Source of the DNA: Bacteroidaceae bacterium
GTDB lineage: Bacteria > Bacteroidota > Bacteroidia > Bacteroidales > Bacteroidaceae
Direction of reading: 5' to 3'
DNA length: 41,887 nt
Assembly: GCA_017617575.1 (NCBI GenBank)
Contig: JAFZVY010000161.1
Location: 1-41,887, forward strand
Shown here: in pieces, positions 9,021 through 16,477 of the stretch
Layout: each line of letters opens with the position of its first letter
Position numbering within the stretch: the stretch's first letter is position 1
Translations under genes and position numbers: made by a program
Notes under the pieces: model-generated
What the model saw: only the letters and a program-made list of their open reading frames with translations
Database searches by the model: none
What the model was told of the DNA's origin: nothing

Positions 9021-9029
9021 TATTCTATA

Positions 9030-9112
9030 GTTTCTAGTGGCTCTAGTTTTTTCTAGGGCTTCTAGTTTCACTAGTTAATCTAGATAATCTAGGGCTTCTA
9101 GTTTAACTAGCT
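9030..9112. repeat. CTAG-rich degenerate repeat
   Basis: Nine CTAG tetramers in about 85 bp, built from words like GGGCTTCTAGTTTNACTAG. CTAG is scarce in most bacterial genomes, so the density stands out. Confidence 0.8.
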
Positions 9113-9120
9113 CTCCGCGA

Positions 9121-9168
9121 GAACTAAAAAACTTAAAAACTAACAAACATAAAAACTTAAACACACAT
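9121..9168 (+). repeat. 8-bp tandem array (AAACTTAA type) ending at a start codon
   Basis: Units GAACTAAA, AAACTTAA, AAACTAAC, AAACATAA, AAACTTAA, ACACACAT, then TTT and the ATG at 9172. The same unit fills the leader of the ATPase gene (10802-10841) and a long array at 20040-20127. Confidence 0.85.
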
Positions 9169-9171
9169 TTT

Positions 9172-10704
9172 ATGAAAGCGAAAGAATATTGGCGACTGTA
9201 CCGATTAGTGTCCAAGACCAAGGGCTTAGGTGAAAAGCGCCACGTAATGTTTGAACAGAATAGGGCTATGAAGTGGTTGGGTTATCTCTTTGCCGCCTTC
9301 TGGTGCGCTTATCTCCTGTTCTTCGGAGTAGTATTTGGTAATGCCTTCTCAGACGGTCCGATAGAAGGCTTTGACATCATTGACGGAGGACTGATGGTGT
9401 TCCTTGCACTTGATTTCGGAATCCGCTTCATGCTTACCGAGACCCCTGCACAGGAGGTCAAGCCGTTTAAGCTGATGCCAATATCCACCAAGTTCCTTAT
9501 CAACATATTCCTTGTGCGAAGGATTCTCTCTGCCTTCAACCTCGTGTGGCTGTTCTTCCTCGTACCCTTTGGATTGATTCAGTTACCACATTACTACGGG
9601 CTTGGCGGATTCTTCATCTGGCTCTTTGCATGGTGGCTCGTCTTTGCCATCCACAGTCAGGTCTATCTCTTGTGGCGCACGATAATCAACCGTAATTTCC
9701 TCTATGCACTCATACCGATAGCCATCTATGCATTCTTCTTTTATGCAGGACTATTTGATGACGACTATACAAGGACGGTCTTTGGGGACAACGTGCAGTG
9801 GTTGTTCTACTCCTGCTTGTATTGGTGGCGTGGCGTGCTTGACGGAAGCATCGTTCCGTTCATCACACTCTTTGCCATCCTTGCGGTGTTCTTCTTCCTC
9901 AATCAGGTTGTCCAGAACAAATCCATCTATCGTGAGATAGCTGAGGTGCAGGAGTCAAAGGTGAAGTCAAGGGAGATGACTCTCTTCAACCGCTTCGGTA
10001 TCATCGGCGAATACCTCAAGTTGGAGGTAAGGTCAGTCATTCGTAATGCAGTGGTGCGCAAGCAGTTCCTCCTTGGAGTGTTCTTTATGCTGCTGCTCTC
10101 TTGCATGACGGCATTCTCGCCTGTCTATGACAATAACCTCTTCATGAAGGCTTACATAAGCATGTACTGCTACTGCGTACTTGCCACCATGACGCTTGTC
10201 AACGCCATGTGTCCTGAGGGTAACTACATCGACGGCCTCATGGCTCGCAAGGAGTCAGTGCTCTCGCTCCTCAAGGCAAAGTATTACTTCAACCTTGCCA
10301 TGTTCCTTATACCATTCTGCGTGTTCCTCGTAACTGTCTTCCAGGGAAAGAGCACCATTGGCGAGAGCCTTGGCTGCATGCTCTTCTCGGCAGGAGTCGT
10401 AATGCCAGCGTTGTTCCAGATGGCTGTCTATAATAACATCACCATCGACATGAACAAGAAGCTGACAAGGGCTGGCAGAAGCAGCAAGATGCAGATAATC
10501 GTGTCATTCGTGGCATTGTTTGGCCCAATGATTATCATGTACGTGCTGATGACCGTCATTCCTGACTATAGCTCACTCATCCTCGGAGCTATTGGTGTGG
10601 TAGGTATTGCGACCCATCCTCTGTGGCTCCGCAATGTCTATAACCGCTTCATGGCTCGCAGATATAAGAACATGGACGGATTCAGGTCAAGTAGAAACGC
10701 TTAA
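9172..10704 (+). CDS. DUF5687-family ABC-type membrane permease
   Basis: 510 residues, strongly hydrophobic, with roughly ten to twelve membrane segments separated by short charged loops (for example WLGYLFAAFWCAYLLFFGVV near 35-54 and a second cluster after residue 290). The opening KAKEYWRLYRLVSKTKG and the general layout match the Bacteroidetes DUF5687 family. That family pairs with a stand-alone ABC ATPase, and one follows at 10846. The natural substrate is not known for the family. The leader is an 8-bp tandem array that runs almost to the ATG. A GC-rich hairpin starts within 3 nt of the stop codon. Family assignment is from sequence appearance and context. Confidence 0.8.
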   Translation: MKAKEYWRLYRLVSKTKGLGEKRHVMFEQNRAMKWLGYLFAAFWCAYLLFFGVVFGNAFSDGPIEGFDIIDGGLMVFLALDFGIRFMLTETPAQEVKPFKLMPISTKFLINIFLVRRILSAFNLVWLFFLVPFGLIQLPHYYGLGGFFIWLFAWWLVFAIHSQVYLLWRTIINRNFLYALIPIAIYAFFFYAGLFDDDYTRTVFGDNVQWLFYSCLYWWRGVLDGSIVPFITLFAILAVFFFLNQVVQNKSIYREIAEVQESKVKSREMTLFNRFGIIGEYLKLEVRSVIRNAVVRKQFLLGVFFMLLLSCMTAFSPVYDNNLFMKAYISMYCYCVLATMTLVNAMCPEGNYIDGLMARKESVLSLLKAKYYFNLAMFLIPFCVFLVTVFQGKSTIGESLGCMLFSAGVVMPALFQMAVYNNITIDMNKKLTRAGRSSKMQIIVSFVALFGPMIIMYVLMTVIPDYSSLILGAIGVVGIATHPLWLRNVYNRFMARRYKNMDGFRSSRNA

Positions 10705-10845
10705 GAGACCCACCCCATCCCTCCCTAAAGGGAGGGGGAGAAGTTACCAAGGGCGACATCCATCATCTTTTCGACCGTCTTTGGTCGAAAGCCGTCCGCA
10801 AGAACTAAAAAACTAAAAAACTTACAAACTTAAAAACTTAGAACA
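10705..10845 (+). repeat. Repeat-built spacer between permease and ATPase
   Basis: It holds, in order, a stop-abutting GC-rich hairpin (CCCTCCCTAAAGGGAGGG, about 10719-10736), AAGTTACCAAGGG shared in inverse at about 7944, a hairpin TTTCGACC-GTCTTT-GGTCGAAA (10769-10790), and five 8-bp units (10802-10841) ending 4 nt before the ATG. Confidence 0.8.
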
Positions 10846-11571
10846 ATGACTTTATCATTATCAAATATAAAGAAGTGCTTCGGAGAAAAGGTGGCACTCG
10901 ACATAGAACAATATACAGTGAATGATGGCGAGATAATAGGTCTCGTGGGTAATAACGGTGCTGGTAAGACAACCATGTTCCGTGCAATCCTTGACCTTAT
11001 CAAGCCAGAGGAAGGCGTGGTACTCATTGACGGCATCGACCCTTCAAAGAGTGAGGACTGGAAGACCGTTACGGGTGCTTACGTGGATAGCGGTTTCCTT
11101 ATCGACTACCTTACTCCTGAGGAGTATTTCGACTTCATCGCCAAGGTGTCAAATGTGAGCAAGGAGGAGCTTGAGGAACGCCTGAAGCCTTTCGCAGGAT
11201 TCATGAATGGCGAGGTGATGGGACAGAACACGCTCATTCGTAACCTCTCAATGGGTAACAAGCAGAAGGTGGGAATCATAGCTGCTATGATTACGCACCC
11301 TAAGTTGCTCATCCTTGACGAGCCATTCAACTTCCTTGACCCTACTTCACAGCTTGCAATGAAGGGAGTCATCGAGAACTATAACAAGGAGACGGGCGCA
11401 ATAGTCCTCGTCAGCTCGCACAACCTTACTCACACCATAGACATCTGTACTCGTGTCACTCTCCTTGAACACGGCAAGATTCTTATGGATTATGACAAGA
11501 CAACGCATAATGACCTGATGAAGGAGATAGAGGACTATTTCGTTGGTCAGGCACCAGTGACACAGGAATAA
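10846..11571 (+). CDS. ABC transporter ATP-binding protein
   Basis: 241 residues, a single nucleotide-binding domain. Walker A GNNGAGKT (35-42), a signature segment written LSMGNKQ (134-140) instead of LSGGQ, and Walker B LLILDEP (154-160) followed by FNFLDP are present. The H-loop lies in VLVSSHNLTH. It most likely energises the DUF5687 permease upstream, forming a two-protein exporter-type complex at the inner membrane. The substrate is unknown. The 8-bp array in its leader mirrors the one before the permease. Confidence 0.88.
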   Translation: MTLSLSNIKKCFGEKVALDIEQYTVNDGEIIGLVGNNGAGKTTMFRAILDLIKPEEGVVLIDGIDPSKSEDWKTVTGAYVDSGFLIDYLTPEEYFDFIAKVSNVSKEELEERLKPFAGFMNGEVMGQNTLIRNLSMGNKQKVGIIAAMITHPKLLILDEPFNFLDPTSQLAMKGVIENYNKETGAIVLVSSHNLTHTIDICTRVTLLEHGKILMDYDKTTHNDLMKEIEDYFVGQAPVTQE

Positions 11572-11868
11572 TTGTATTTGTAGTAAAAGGGAGTAAAAAC
11601 TTGTAATCTTGTAGTAAAAGGGAGTAAAAAGAAGTAAAGGGGAGTAAAAAGACGAATGACTGTTCGCTGTTTTTTGAAGAACGAAAATTTAGAAAATTAA
11701 AGAAAATTTGTTTCATCTCATTTTCTATTGTTTTCGTTCTCATTTTTACGAAGAATATTATAAGAAATTTTTTTTAATTTTCGTTTATCTAAAACCACTT
11801 TGCGATGAACATTCGTCTCTTTACTCCTTTTTACTCCAATTTACTCCCCTCAAAAAAAATAACAAAAT
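11572..11868. repeat. Composite inverted-repeat region with MITE-like element 2
   Basis: This 297-bp gap opens with GGGAGTAAAAA-type direct repeats (11579-11650). It then holds the AACGAAAATTTAGAAAATTA element (left arm 11680-11709; shortened right arm about 11765-11786). It ends with the inverse of the outer repeat, ATTCGTCTCTTTACTCC (about 11811-11827) and more TTTACTCC words. The outer arms (GTAAAAAGACGAATG and CATTCGTCTCTTTAC) pair, so the whole block could fold as one nested hairpin. The TTTACTCC words recur at about 15586-15635. No gene or clear promoter was seen. Confidence 0.7.
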
Positions 11869-12477
11869 ATGAAAAAGATTATCTACATTATCATGTCGGT
11901 GTTGCTGCTTTCGTCATGTAGCACCATGAAGAAGTTGGCAGAACCGTCAAACACATCGGCTTATCGTAAGCCTATAAGGGAGTTGAGGGTCTCAGGCGGA
12001 CGTGTGAGTGTGGATAATGGTACTTCATCATCTTCCGAGGTGTCAATGTCTGAACTTGCCCGTGCAGGACGCAAGCTCGGCTTTGACGTCGAGTTGAGTG
12101 ACGACCGCCGTCTCATGACAGAGGCAGCCACATGGATAGGCGTGCCTTACCGTAGTGGTGGTGCTGACCGTAGCGGTGTGGATTGTTCAGGACTTGTTTA
12201 CTGTCTTTATGGTAGCGTTTATGGACAACGATTTGAGAGGTGCAGTAGTTATGACATGTTTCATAAGTATTGCACTCCTGTCAATGCAAGCCAGTTGAAG
12301 CAGGGCGACCTCGTGTTCTTCACTACCGACAACTCGGGAGGCAGGATAGGTCACTCAGGCATCTATCTCAAGAATGGCAAGTTTATCCATGCAAGCTCGT
12401 CAAAGGGAGTTATCATAAGCAACTTGAATGAGCAATATTGGAGTAAACACTGGTTTGCTGGTGGAAAAGTAAGATAA
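11869..12477 (+). CDS. NlpC/P60-family lipoprotein (C40 peptidase)
   Basis: 202 residues. A lipoprotein signal MKKIIYIIMSVLLLSSC places the lipidated Cys at 17. The C-terminal half is an NlpC/P60 domain: GVDCSGLVYC carries the catalytic Cys106, GHSGIYL the His162 and FIHASS the third polar residue His174. Such enzymes cleave peptidoglycan stem peptides in the cell envelope. The segment between about 25 and 85 is unremarkable and may be a spacer. It stands alone, between a repeat block and the epimerase gene with its own promoter. Confidence 0.92.
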   Translation: MKKIIYIIMSVLLLSSCSTMKKLAEPSNTSAYRKPIRELRVSGGRVSVDNGTSSSSEVSMSELARAGRKLGFDVELSDDRRLMTEAATWIGVPYRSGGADRSGVDCSGLVYCLYGSVYGQRFERCSSYDMFHKYCTPVNASQLKQGDLVFFTTDNSGGRIGHSGIYLKNGKFIHASSSKGVIISNLNEQYWSKHWFAGGKVR

Positions 12478-12501
12478 AAAGGAAAATTTATTCCTTTTAT
12501 C

Positions 12502-12532
12502 TTTGCCTGAGAAATATTTATACCTATATTTG
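12502..12532 (+). promoter_or_regulatory. Bacteroidetes-type promoter of methylmalonyl-CoA epimerase gene
   Basis: TTTG (12502-12505), a 19-bp spacer, then TATATTTG (12525-12532), a full match to the -33/-7 consensus. It lies about 60 bp before the ATG at 12594. Confidence 0.8.
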
Positions 12533-12593
12533 CCCTACAAGAAAATACCAAGAATATTACAACTTATAATTAACTAATACTTTTTACAAATTT

Positions 12594-13004
12594 ATGAAGA
12601 TTTCACGTATTGACCATTTGGGCATCGGTGTCCAAAGTATTGACGAGGTACTTCCTTTCTATGAGAATGTACTTGGACTTAAATGTTATGCTGTTGAGGA
12701 AGTTGCTGACCAAAAAGTAAAGACAGCTTTCATCAAGGTGGGAGAGGTAAAGATTGAGCTTCTCGAACCAACATCAGAGGACAGCCCTATCGCCAAGTGG
12801 CTTGCCAATGGTGGCAAGGGAGTTCATCATGTGGCTTACGCCGTGGAGGATGGCGTTGCAGAGGCACTCGTAGAGACAGAAGGCAAGGGCTTGCGTCTTA
12901 TTGACAAGACTCCACGTCTGGGTGCAGAGAACATGATGATTGGATTCCTCCATCCAAAGTCAACGGCTGGCGTACTCACAGAACTTTGTGAACCAAACAA
13001 GTAG
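12594..13004 (+). CDS. mce: Methylmalonyl-CoA epimerase
   Basis: 136 residues of the vicinal-oxygen-chelate fold. It interconverts the (R) and (S) epimers of methylmalonyl-CoA so that mutase product can feed the decarboxylase encoded downstream. It opens KISRIDHLGIGV with the metal ligand His8. KGVHHVAY (75-82) and VLTELCEP (Glu130) supply further ligands. It heads the propionate-forming cluster 12594-17764, with its own promoter. A GC-rich hairpin with nested palindrome starts 2 nt after its stop, so read-through into mmdA is uncertain. Confidence 0.93.
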   Translation: MKISRIDHLGIGVQSIDEVLPFYENVLGLKCYAVEEVADQKVKTAFIKVGEVKIELLEPTSEDSPIAKWLANGGKGVHHVAYAVEDGVAEALVETEGKGLRLIDKTPRLGAENMMIGFLHPKSTAGVLTELCEPNK

Positions 13005-13006
13005 GA

Positions 13007-13076
13007 GCCCCCCGACCCCTCAACTTAGCGAAGCGATCTCACTGACCGCAGGGAAGTAACGGGGCGGCCTTCGGGT
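13007..13076 (+). repeat. Stop-abutting hairpin B carrying nested palindrome A (filled copy 2)
   Basis: Nearly identical to 8948-9020: GCCCCCCGACCCCTCAA, then palindrome A (13024-13059), then CGGGGCGGCCTTCGGGT. It begins 2 nt after the epimerase TAG. Confidence 0.85.
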
Positions 13077-13130
13077 AAAGACTGAAGGTTAGGGACAAAA
13101 TTCAACTATTATAATATTCCGACCTGTACG

Positions 13131-13153
13131 TTTTGAATTCTTGGTACTATTTG
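13131..13153 (+). promoter_or_regulatory. Weak promoter candidate for mmdA
   Basis: TTTTG at 13131-13135 and TACTATTTG at 13145-13153, one base longer than the TAnnTTTG consensus and with a short spacer. Tentative. Confidence 0.3.
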
Positions 13154-13246
13154 CCAATGAAAAAAGCAGAAGTGATTGTTTATGACAATACAAGTATTCA
13201 ATCGTTCAGATGTTTTTTCTAAATCAGAAAGGCTGTCTTCCCCCTT

Positions 13247-13283
13247 TTTTCCGGATGGCCGCCCCCTTTGGGGGTCGGGGGGC
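13247..13283 (-). repeat. Hairpin B, empty and inverted, in the mmdA leader
   Basis: The reverse complement reads GCCCCCCGACCCCCAAAGGG, then GGCGGCCATCCGG, the unfilled form of element B. It ends about 7 nt before the mmdA ATG and would put a strong GC hairpin across the ribosome-binding region. Confidence 0.8.
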
Positions 13284-13289
13284 TATTTC

Positions 13290-14861
13290 ATGTCAAAACA
13301 AACAGAAAGAATACAGGAGTTGATTGAACTCCGCAAGAAAGCACGTATTGGCGGTGGCGACAAGGCCATCGACAAGCAGCATGAGAAAGGAAAGCTTACG
13401 GCTCGTGAACGTATCGCATTGCTCCTTGACGAAGGCAGTTTCGAGGAGATGGATATGTTCGTTGAGCATCGTTGTACAAACTTCGGAATGGAAAAGAAGC
13501 ACTATCTTGGTGATGGTGTCGTAACAGGTTCTGGTACTATCGACGGACGCCTCGTCTATATCTTTGCACAGGACTTTACCGTGAGCGCAGGTTCTCTCTC
13601 CGAGACACTTGCCCTCAAGATATGCAAGGTGATGGACATGGCAATGAAGGTGGGTGTGCCTTGCATCGGTCTCAATGACTCAGGTGGCGCACGTCTTCAG
13701 GAAGGTATCAATGCCCTTGCTGGCTATGCAGAGATATTCCAGCGCAACATCCTTGCTTCAGGTGTCATTCCTCAGATTTCAGCCATAATGGGTCCTTGTG
13801 CTGGTGGTGCCGTTTATTCACCAGCTCTCACGGACTTCACCCTTATGGTGGAGAATACCTCATATATGTTCCTCACAGGTCCTGGCCCTGTCAAGGCTGT
13901 GCTCGGTGAGGTCGTTACTCAGGAACAGCTTGGAGGCGCAAGCGTTCATGCCACAAAGTCAGGTGTCACTCACTTCACGGCATCCACGGAGGAAGAGGCT
14001 ATCGGCATGATAAAGAAGCTTATCAGCTACATTCCTCAGAACAACCTTGAGCGCACTCCACGCGTCGAGTGTACTGACCCTGTAAGCCGTATGGAGGATT
14101 ATCTTAACGACATCATCCCGGACAATCCTAACATGCCATACGATATGTATCAGGTCATCACGGGTATTGTGGACAATGGCGAGTTCTTTGAGGTTCAGCC
14201 TAACTACGCTAAGAACATCATCATCGGATTTGCACGTTTCAACGGACAGTCAGTAGGTATCGTGGCTAACCAGCCAAAGCAGCTTGCTGGAGTGCTTGAC
14301 TGCAACTCTTCACGCAAGGGTGCGCGCTTCGTCCGTTTCTGCGATGCGTTCAACATTCCTATCGTCACTCTCGTTGACGTTCCGGGCTTCCTCCCAGGTA
14401 CGGCTCAGGAGTACAATGCCGTTATCCTTCACGGTGCAAAGCTCCTCTATGCTTACGGAGAGGCAACAGTGCCAAAGGTGACCGTTACGCTTCGCAAGTC
14501 ATACGGCGGTTCTCACATCGTGATGTCATGTAAGCAGTTGCGTGGTGACATCAACTACGCTTGGCCATCAGCCGAGATTGCCGTCATGGGTGCAAGCGGT
14601 GCTGCTTCCGTCCTCTATGCCAAGGAGGCAAAGGCTCTCAAGGACGAGGGCAAGGTGGAAGAGGCAAAGGCATTCATCAAGGAGAAGGAAGACGAATACA
14701 CCAAGCTCTTTGCCAATCCTTATCAGGCAGCTAAGTACGGATATATTGATGATGTCATAGAGCCACGTAACACACGTTTCCGTGTCATCCGTGCACTTGC
14801 TCAGCTTGAGAACAAGAAGATGAAGAACCCAGCAAAGAAGCATGGTAATATTCCATTGTAG
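13290..14861 (+). CDS. mmdA: Methylmalonyl-CoA decarboxylase alpha subunit (carboxyltransferase)
   Basis: 523 residues from [15 protein letters not shown]; an in-frame extension to 13176 runs through repeat sequence and is rejected. It transfers CO2 from (S)-methylmalonyl-CoA to carrier-bound biotin, giving propionyl-CoA. It has the two-lobed carboxyltransferase fold, with [19 protein letters not shown] and [17 protein letters not shown] in the N lobe and [20 protein letters not shown] and [15 protein letters not shown] in the C lobe. Its neighbours are the delta, biotin-carrier and beta subunits, so a Na+-pumping decarboxylase is more likely than a propionyl-CoA carboxylase. No biotin carboxylase gene is present. 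A GC-rich hairpin begins at the base after the stop codon. Confidence 0.93.
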   Translation: MSKQTERIQELIELRKKARIGGGDKAIDKQHEKGKLTARERIALLLDEGSFEEMDMFVEHRCTNFGMEKKHYLGDGVVTGSGTIDGRLVYIFAQDFTVSAGSLSETLALKICKVMDMAMKVGVPCIGLNDSGGARLQEGINALAGYAEIFQRNILASGVIPQISAIMGPCAGGAVYSPALTDFTLMVENTSYMFLTGPGPVKAVLGEVVTQEQLGGASVHATKSGVTHFTASTEEEAIGMIKKLISYIPQNNLERTPRVECTDPVSRMEDYLNDIIPDNPNMPYDMYQVITGIVDNGEFFEVQPNYAKNIIIGFARFNGQSVGIVANQPKQLAGVLDCNSSRKGARFVRFCDAFNIPIVTLVDVPGFLPGTAQEYNAVILHGAKLLYAYGEATVPKVTVTLRKSYGGSHIVMSCKQLRGDINYAWPSAEIAVMGASGAASVLYAKEAKALKDEGKVEEAKAFIKEKEDEYTKLFANPYQAAKYGYIDDVIEPRNTRFRVIRALAQLENKKMKNPAKKHGNIPL

Positions 14862-15105
14862 GACCCACCCCGGCCCTCCCTATAGGGAGGGAGACAGATC
14901 CGCCCATACGGACACAGTCCCTTTAAGGGGAGGAAAAGAATACTTACGAACGATTATTGCGAACTGAGTAACTCAGCCCCCTCCCTGTAGGGCGAATGAG
15001 GGCGTAGAAGAGAGACTTAATGTCTCTCTGTCCTGAAATGAGGGGAGAACAGTGCCATGTTCGACGGTGGTTGGATGGGGTGGGTCTTTGGAGTGGACCA
15101 ATTAA
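14862..15105. repeat. Inverted-repeat-bounded spacer between mmdA and the delta subunit gene
   Basis: It starts GACCCACCCCGGCC with hairpin CCCTCCCTATAGGGAGGG right after the mmdA stop. It ends GGATGGGGTGGGTC (about 15074-15087), the inverse of the opening. Between them lie several short GC-rich palindromes. No gene was recognised. Confidence 0.7.
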
Positions 15106-15116
15106 TTATTTAAGTT

Positions 15117-15452
15117 ATGACACTATTATCAATCGATTGGAGTGACAGGTTTCTCCTTGCCGCTATTGCTGTGGGAGTGGTGTTCTGCATCCTCTTGGCT
15201 ATCGTCGTTGTGCTTCAGGTGTTTACGGTCATTGCCATGAAGACATCGAGGAAGGCATCTGAGGTCAAGACTAACTATAAGGAGTCAAAGCAGGCAAAGT
15301 CCTTCGACAAGGCGAGTGATGAGGACAAGGCGGCTGTGGCTGTTGCTCTCTATCTCTATTATTATGAGAAGAACAACCGCGAGAACCGCATTCTCACTAT
15401 CAAACCTAATCAGCCATCGGCTTGGCACTATGAGCTGAATGAGAGACTATAA
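15117..15452 (+). CDS. Decarboxylase delta/gamma-type small membrane subunit (OadG family)
   Basis: 111 residues. One N-terminal membrane helix (about 12-38, LLAAIAVGVVFCILLAIVVV) is followed by a Lys-rich, then acidic, cytoplasmic tail and the closing NQPSAWHYELNERL. This matches OadG/MmdD subunits, which hold the carboxyltransferase and carrier onto the membrane beta subunit. The position between mmdA and the biotin carrier fits that role. In oxaloacetate decarboxylases the homologue is called gamma; in methylmalonyl-CoA decarboxylases, delta. Confidence 0.85.
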   Translation: MTLLSIDWSDRFLLAAIAVGVVFCILLAIVVVLQVFTVIAMKTSRKASEVKTNYKESKQAKSFDKASDEDKAAVAVALYLYYYEKNNRENRILTIKPNQPSAWHYELNERL

Positions 15453-15459
15453 TTTAATT

Positions 15460-15487
15460 AGTAATGAGTAATTAGTAATGAGTAATG
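15460..15487 (+). repeat. 7-bp tandem repeat, 4 copies (AGTAATK)
   Basis: AGTAATG, AGTAATT, AGTAATG, AGTAATG, just after the delta subunit stop. Confidence 0.85.
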
Positions 15488-15500
15488 GGAGTAGGGAACC

Positions 15501-15571
15501 AGCGCCGTCTTTGGCGCTTTCGTCCTCAAGCCATACTTTGCTTGAGCCTCAGCAAGTCGTCCTTGGCTTGC
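15501..15571. repeat. Three consecutive hairpins with RTCYTT-type loops
   Basis: AGCGCC-GTCTTT-GGCGCT (15501-15518), CTCAAGC-CATACTTT-GCTTGAG (15525-15546) and GCAAGTC-GTCCTT-GGCTTGC (15552-15571; one G-T pair). The stems differ completely while the loops stay alike. Similar hairpins are at 10769-10790 and 17799-17820. Confidence 0.8.
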
Positions 15572-15645
15572 CCTTCGGGATTCGTCATTCGTCTCTTTAC
15601 TCTTCTTTACTCCTTTTTACTCCATTTTACTTCGTTTTTATCAAG

Positions 15646-16356
15646 ATGAAAGAATTCAAATTTAAGATAGGTAATCAGGACTATACAGCTGCCGTGGATG
15701 AGCAGACACCGGGTTCACTCAAGGTTACCGTTAATGGACAGACATATCAGGTGGAGATGCCTCAGCAGAAGGCACCAGCACCTCATCCTGCCGCACCTGT
15801 TGTTAACCCTAAGGCACAGACAGGTGGACCGGCAAACGTTAATTCAGAACTTCCGGGTACGGTTACAAAGGTAGTCGTTGCTGACGGTCAGCACGTCAAG
15901 TGTGGTGACGTTCTCCTTGTCATTGAATCCATGAAGATGTCCAATGACATTGTGAGCGTTGTTGACGGTACTGTCAAGCGTGTGGCCGTGACAGCAGGAC
16001 AGAATGTAAATCAGGGCGACCTCCTCGTCGAGATGGTTGCCGACTTCGTGGCTGCTGAAGCAACCATTGCACCTAAGCCTGCACCAGTGGCACCTGCTCC
16101 TGTAGCATCTCCGGCTCCTGCTGCACCAGCACCAGTCATCGGTTCAAAGACTGTGACTGCTCCTCTCCCAGGTACGATAACCAAGGTTACTTGCAAGGTA
16201 GGAGACAAGATAAATGCTGGCGACACCGTGCTTCTCATGGAGGCAATGAAGATGGAGAACAGTATCACCGCCGAGATGGGAGGTGAGGTAAAGGCCATCC
16301 TCGTGGAGGCTGGCGCACAGGTACAGAGCGGACAGGCTCTCGTAGAATTAGAATAG
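15646..16356 (+). CDS. Biotin carrier protein with two tandem biotinyl domains
   Basis: 236 residues from MKEFKFKIG; the in-frame extension to 15478 runs through hairpin repeats and is rejected. A short N-terminal region (1-40) resembles the usual carrier start. Biotinyl domain 1 (about 67-131) has ESMKM with Lys97; domain 2 (about 170-236) has EAMKM with Lys202. Both keep the flanking glycines (PGTVTKV and PGTITKV at the start, GDVLLVIE and GDTVLLME before the Lys). An Ala/Pro linker (142-167) joins them. The protein shuttles CO2 from MmdA to the membrane beta subunit. Carriers of this kind normally have a single domain of about 140-170 residues, so the duplication is unusual. Both lysines look able to accept biotin. 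Confidence 0.92.
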   Translation: MKEFKFKIGNQDYTAAVDEQTPGSLKVTVNGQTYQVEMPQQKAPAPHPAAPVVNPKAQTGGPANVNSELPGTVTKVVVADGQHVKCGDVLLVIESMKMSNDIVSVVDGTVKRVAVTAGQNVNQGDLLVEMVADFVAAEATIAPKPAPVAPAPVASPAPAAPAPVIGSKTVTAPLPGTITKVTCKVGDKINAGDTVLLMEAMKMENSITAEMGGEVKAILVEAGAQVQSGQALVELE

Positions 16357-16376
16357 AACAAATATTTCAAATCCGT

Positions 16377-16426
16377 AATTTCAAATTTATGCCTCCCAAC
16401 GTTTCGGGACGCATAGATTTGAAATT
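16377..16426. repeat. Long hairpin between biotin carrier and beta subunit genes
   Basis: AATTTCAAATTTATGC (16377-16392) pairs with GCATAGATTTGAAATT (16411-16426) with one mismatch. The stem continues inward as TCCC/GGGA, giving about 21 paired bases and an 8-base loop. Related arms occur at about 37283-37303 and 37469-37490. Confidence 0.85.
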
Positions 16427-16441
16427 TAAGATTTTTCGATT

Positions 16442-16460
16442 CCCCAATGTGGGGCTTTTT
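16442..16460 (+). terminator. Intrinsic terminator or attenuator before the beta subunit gene
   Basis: CCCCA-ATG-TGGGG followed by CTTTTT. The stem is short (5 bp) and lies inside the mmd cluster, 18 bp before the beta subunit ATG, so it may limit rather than end transcription. Confidence 0.5.
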
Positions 16461-16477
16461 ACAAACTTTAATTGATT

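Noticed and set aside
13176-13289. Longer start for mmdA
   Set aside because: The extra 38 codons cover GC-rich repeat B; the protein family begins at [11 protein letters not shown].
15478-15645. N-terminal extension of the biotin carrier frame
   Set aside because: It runs through tandem repeats and three hairpins and is unlike any carrier start; MKEFKFKIG at 15646 fits the family.
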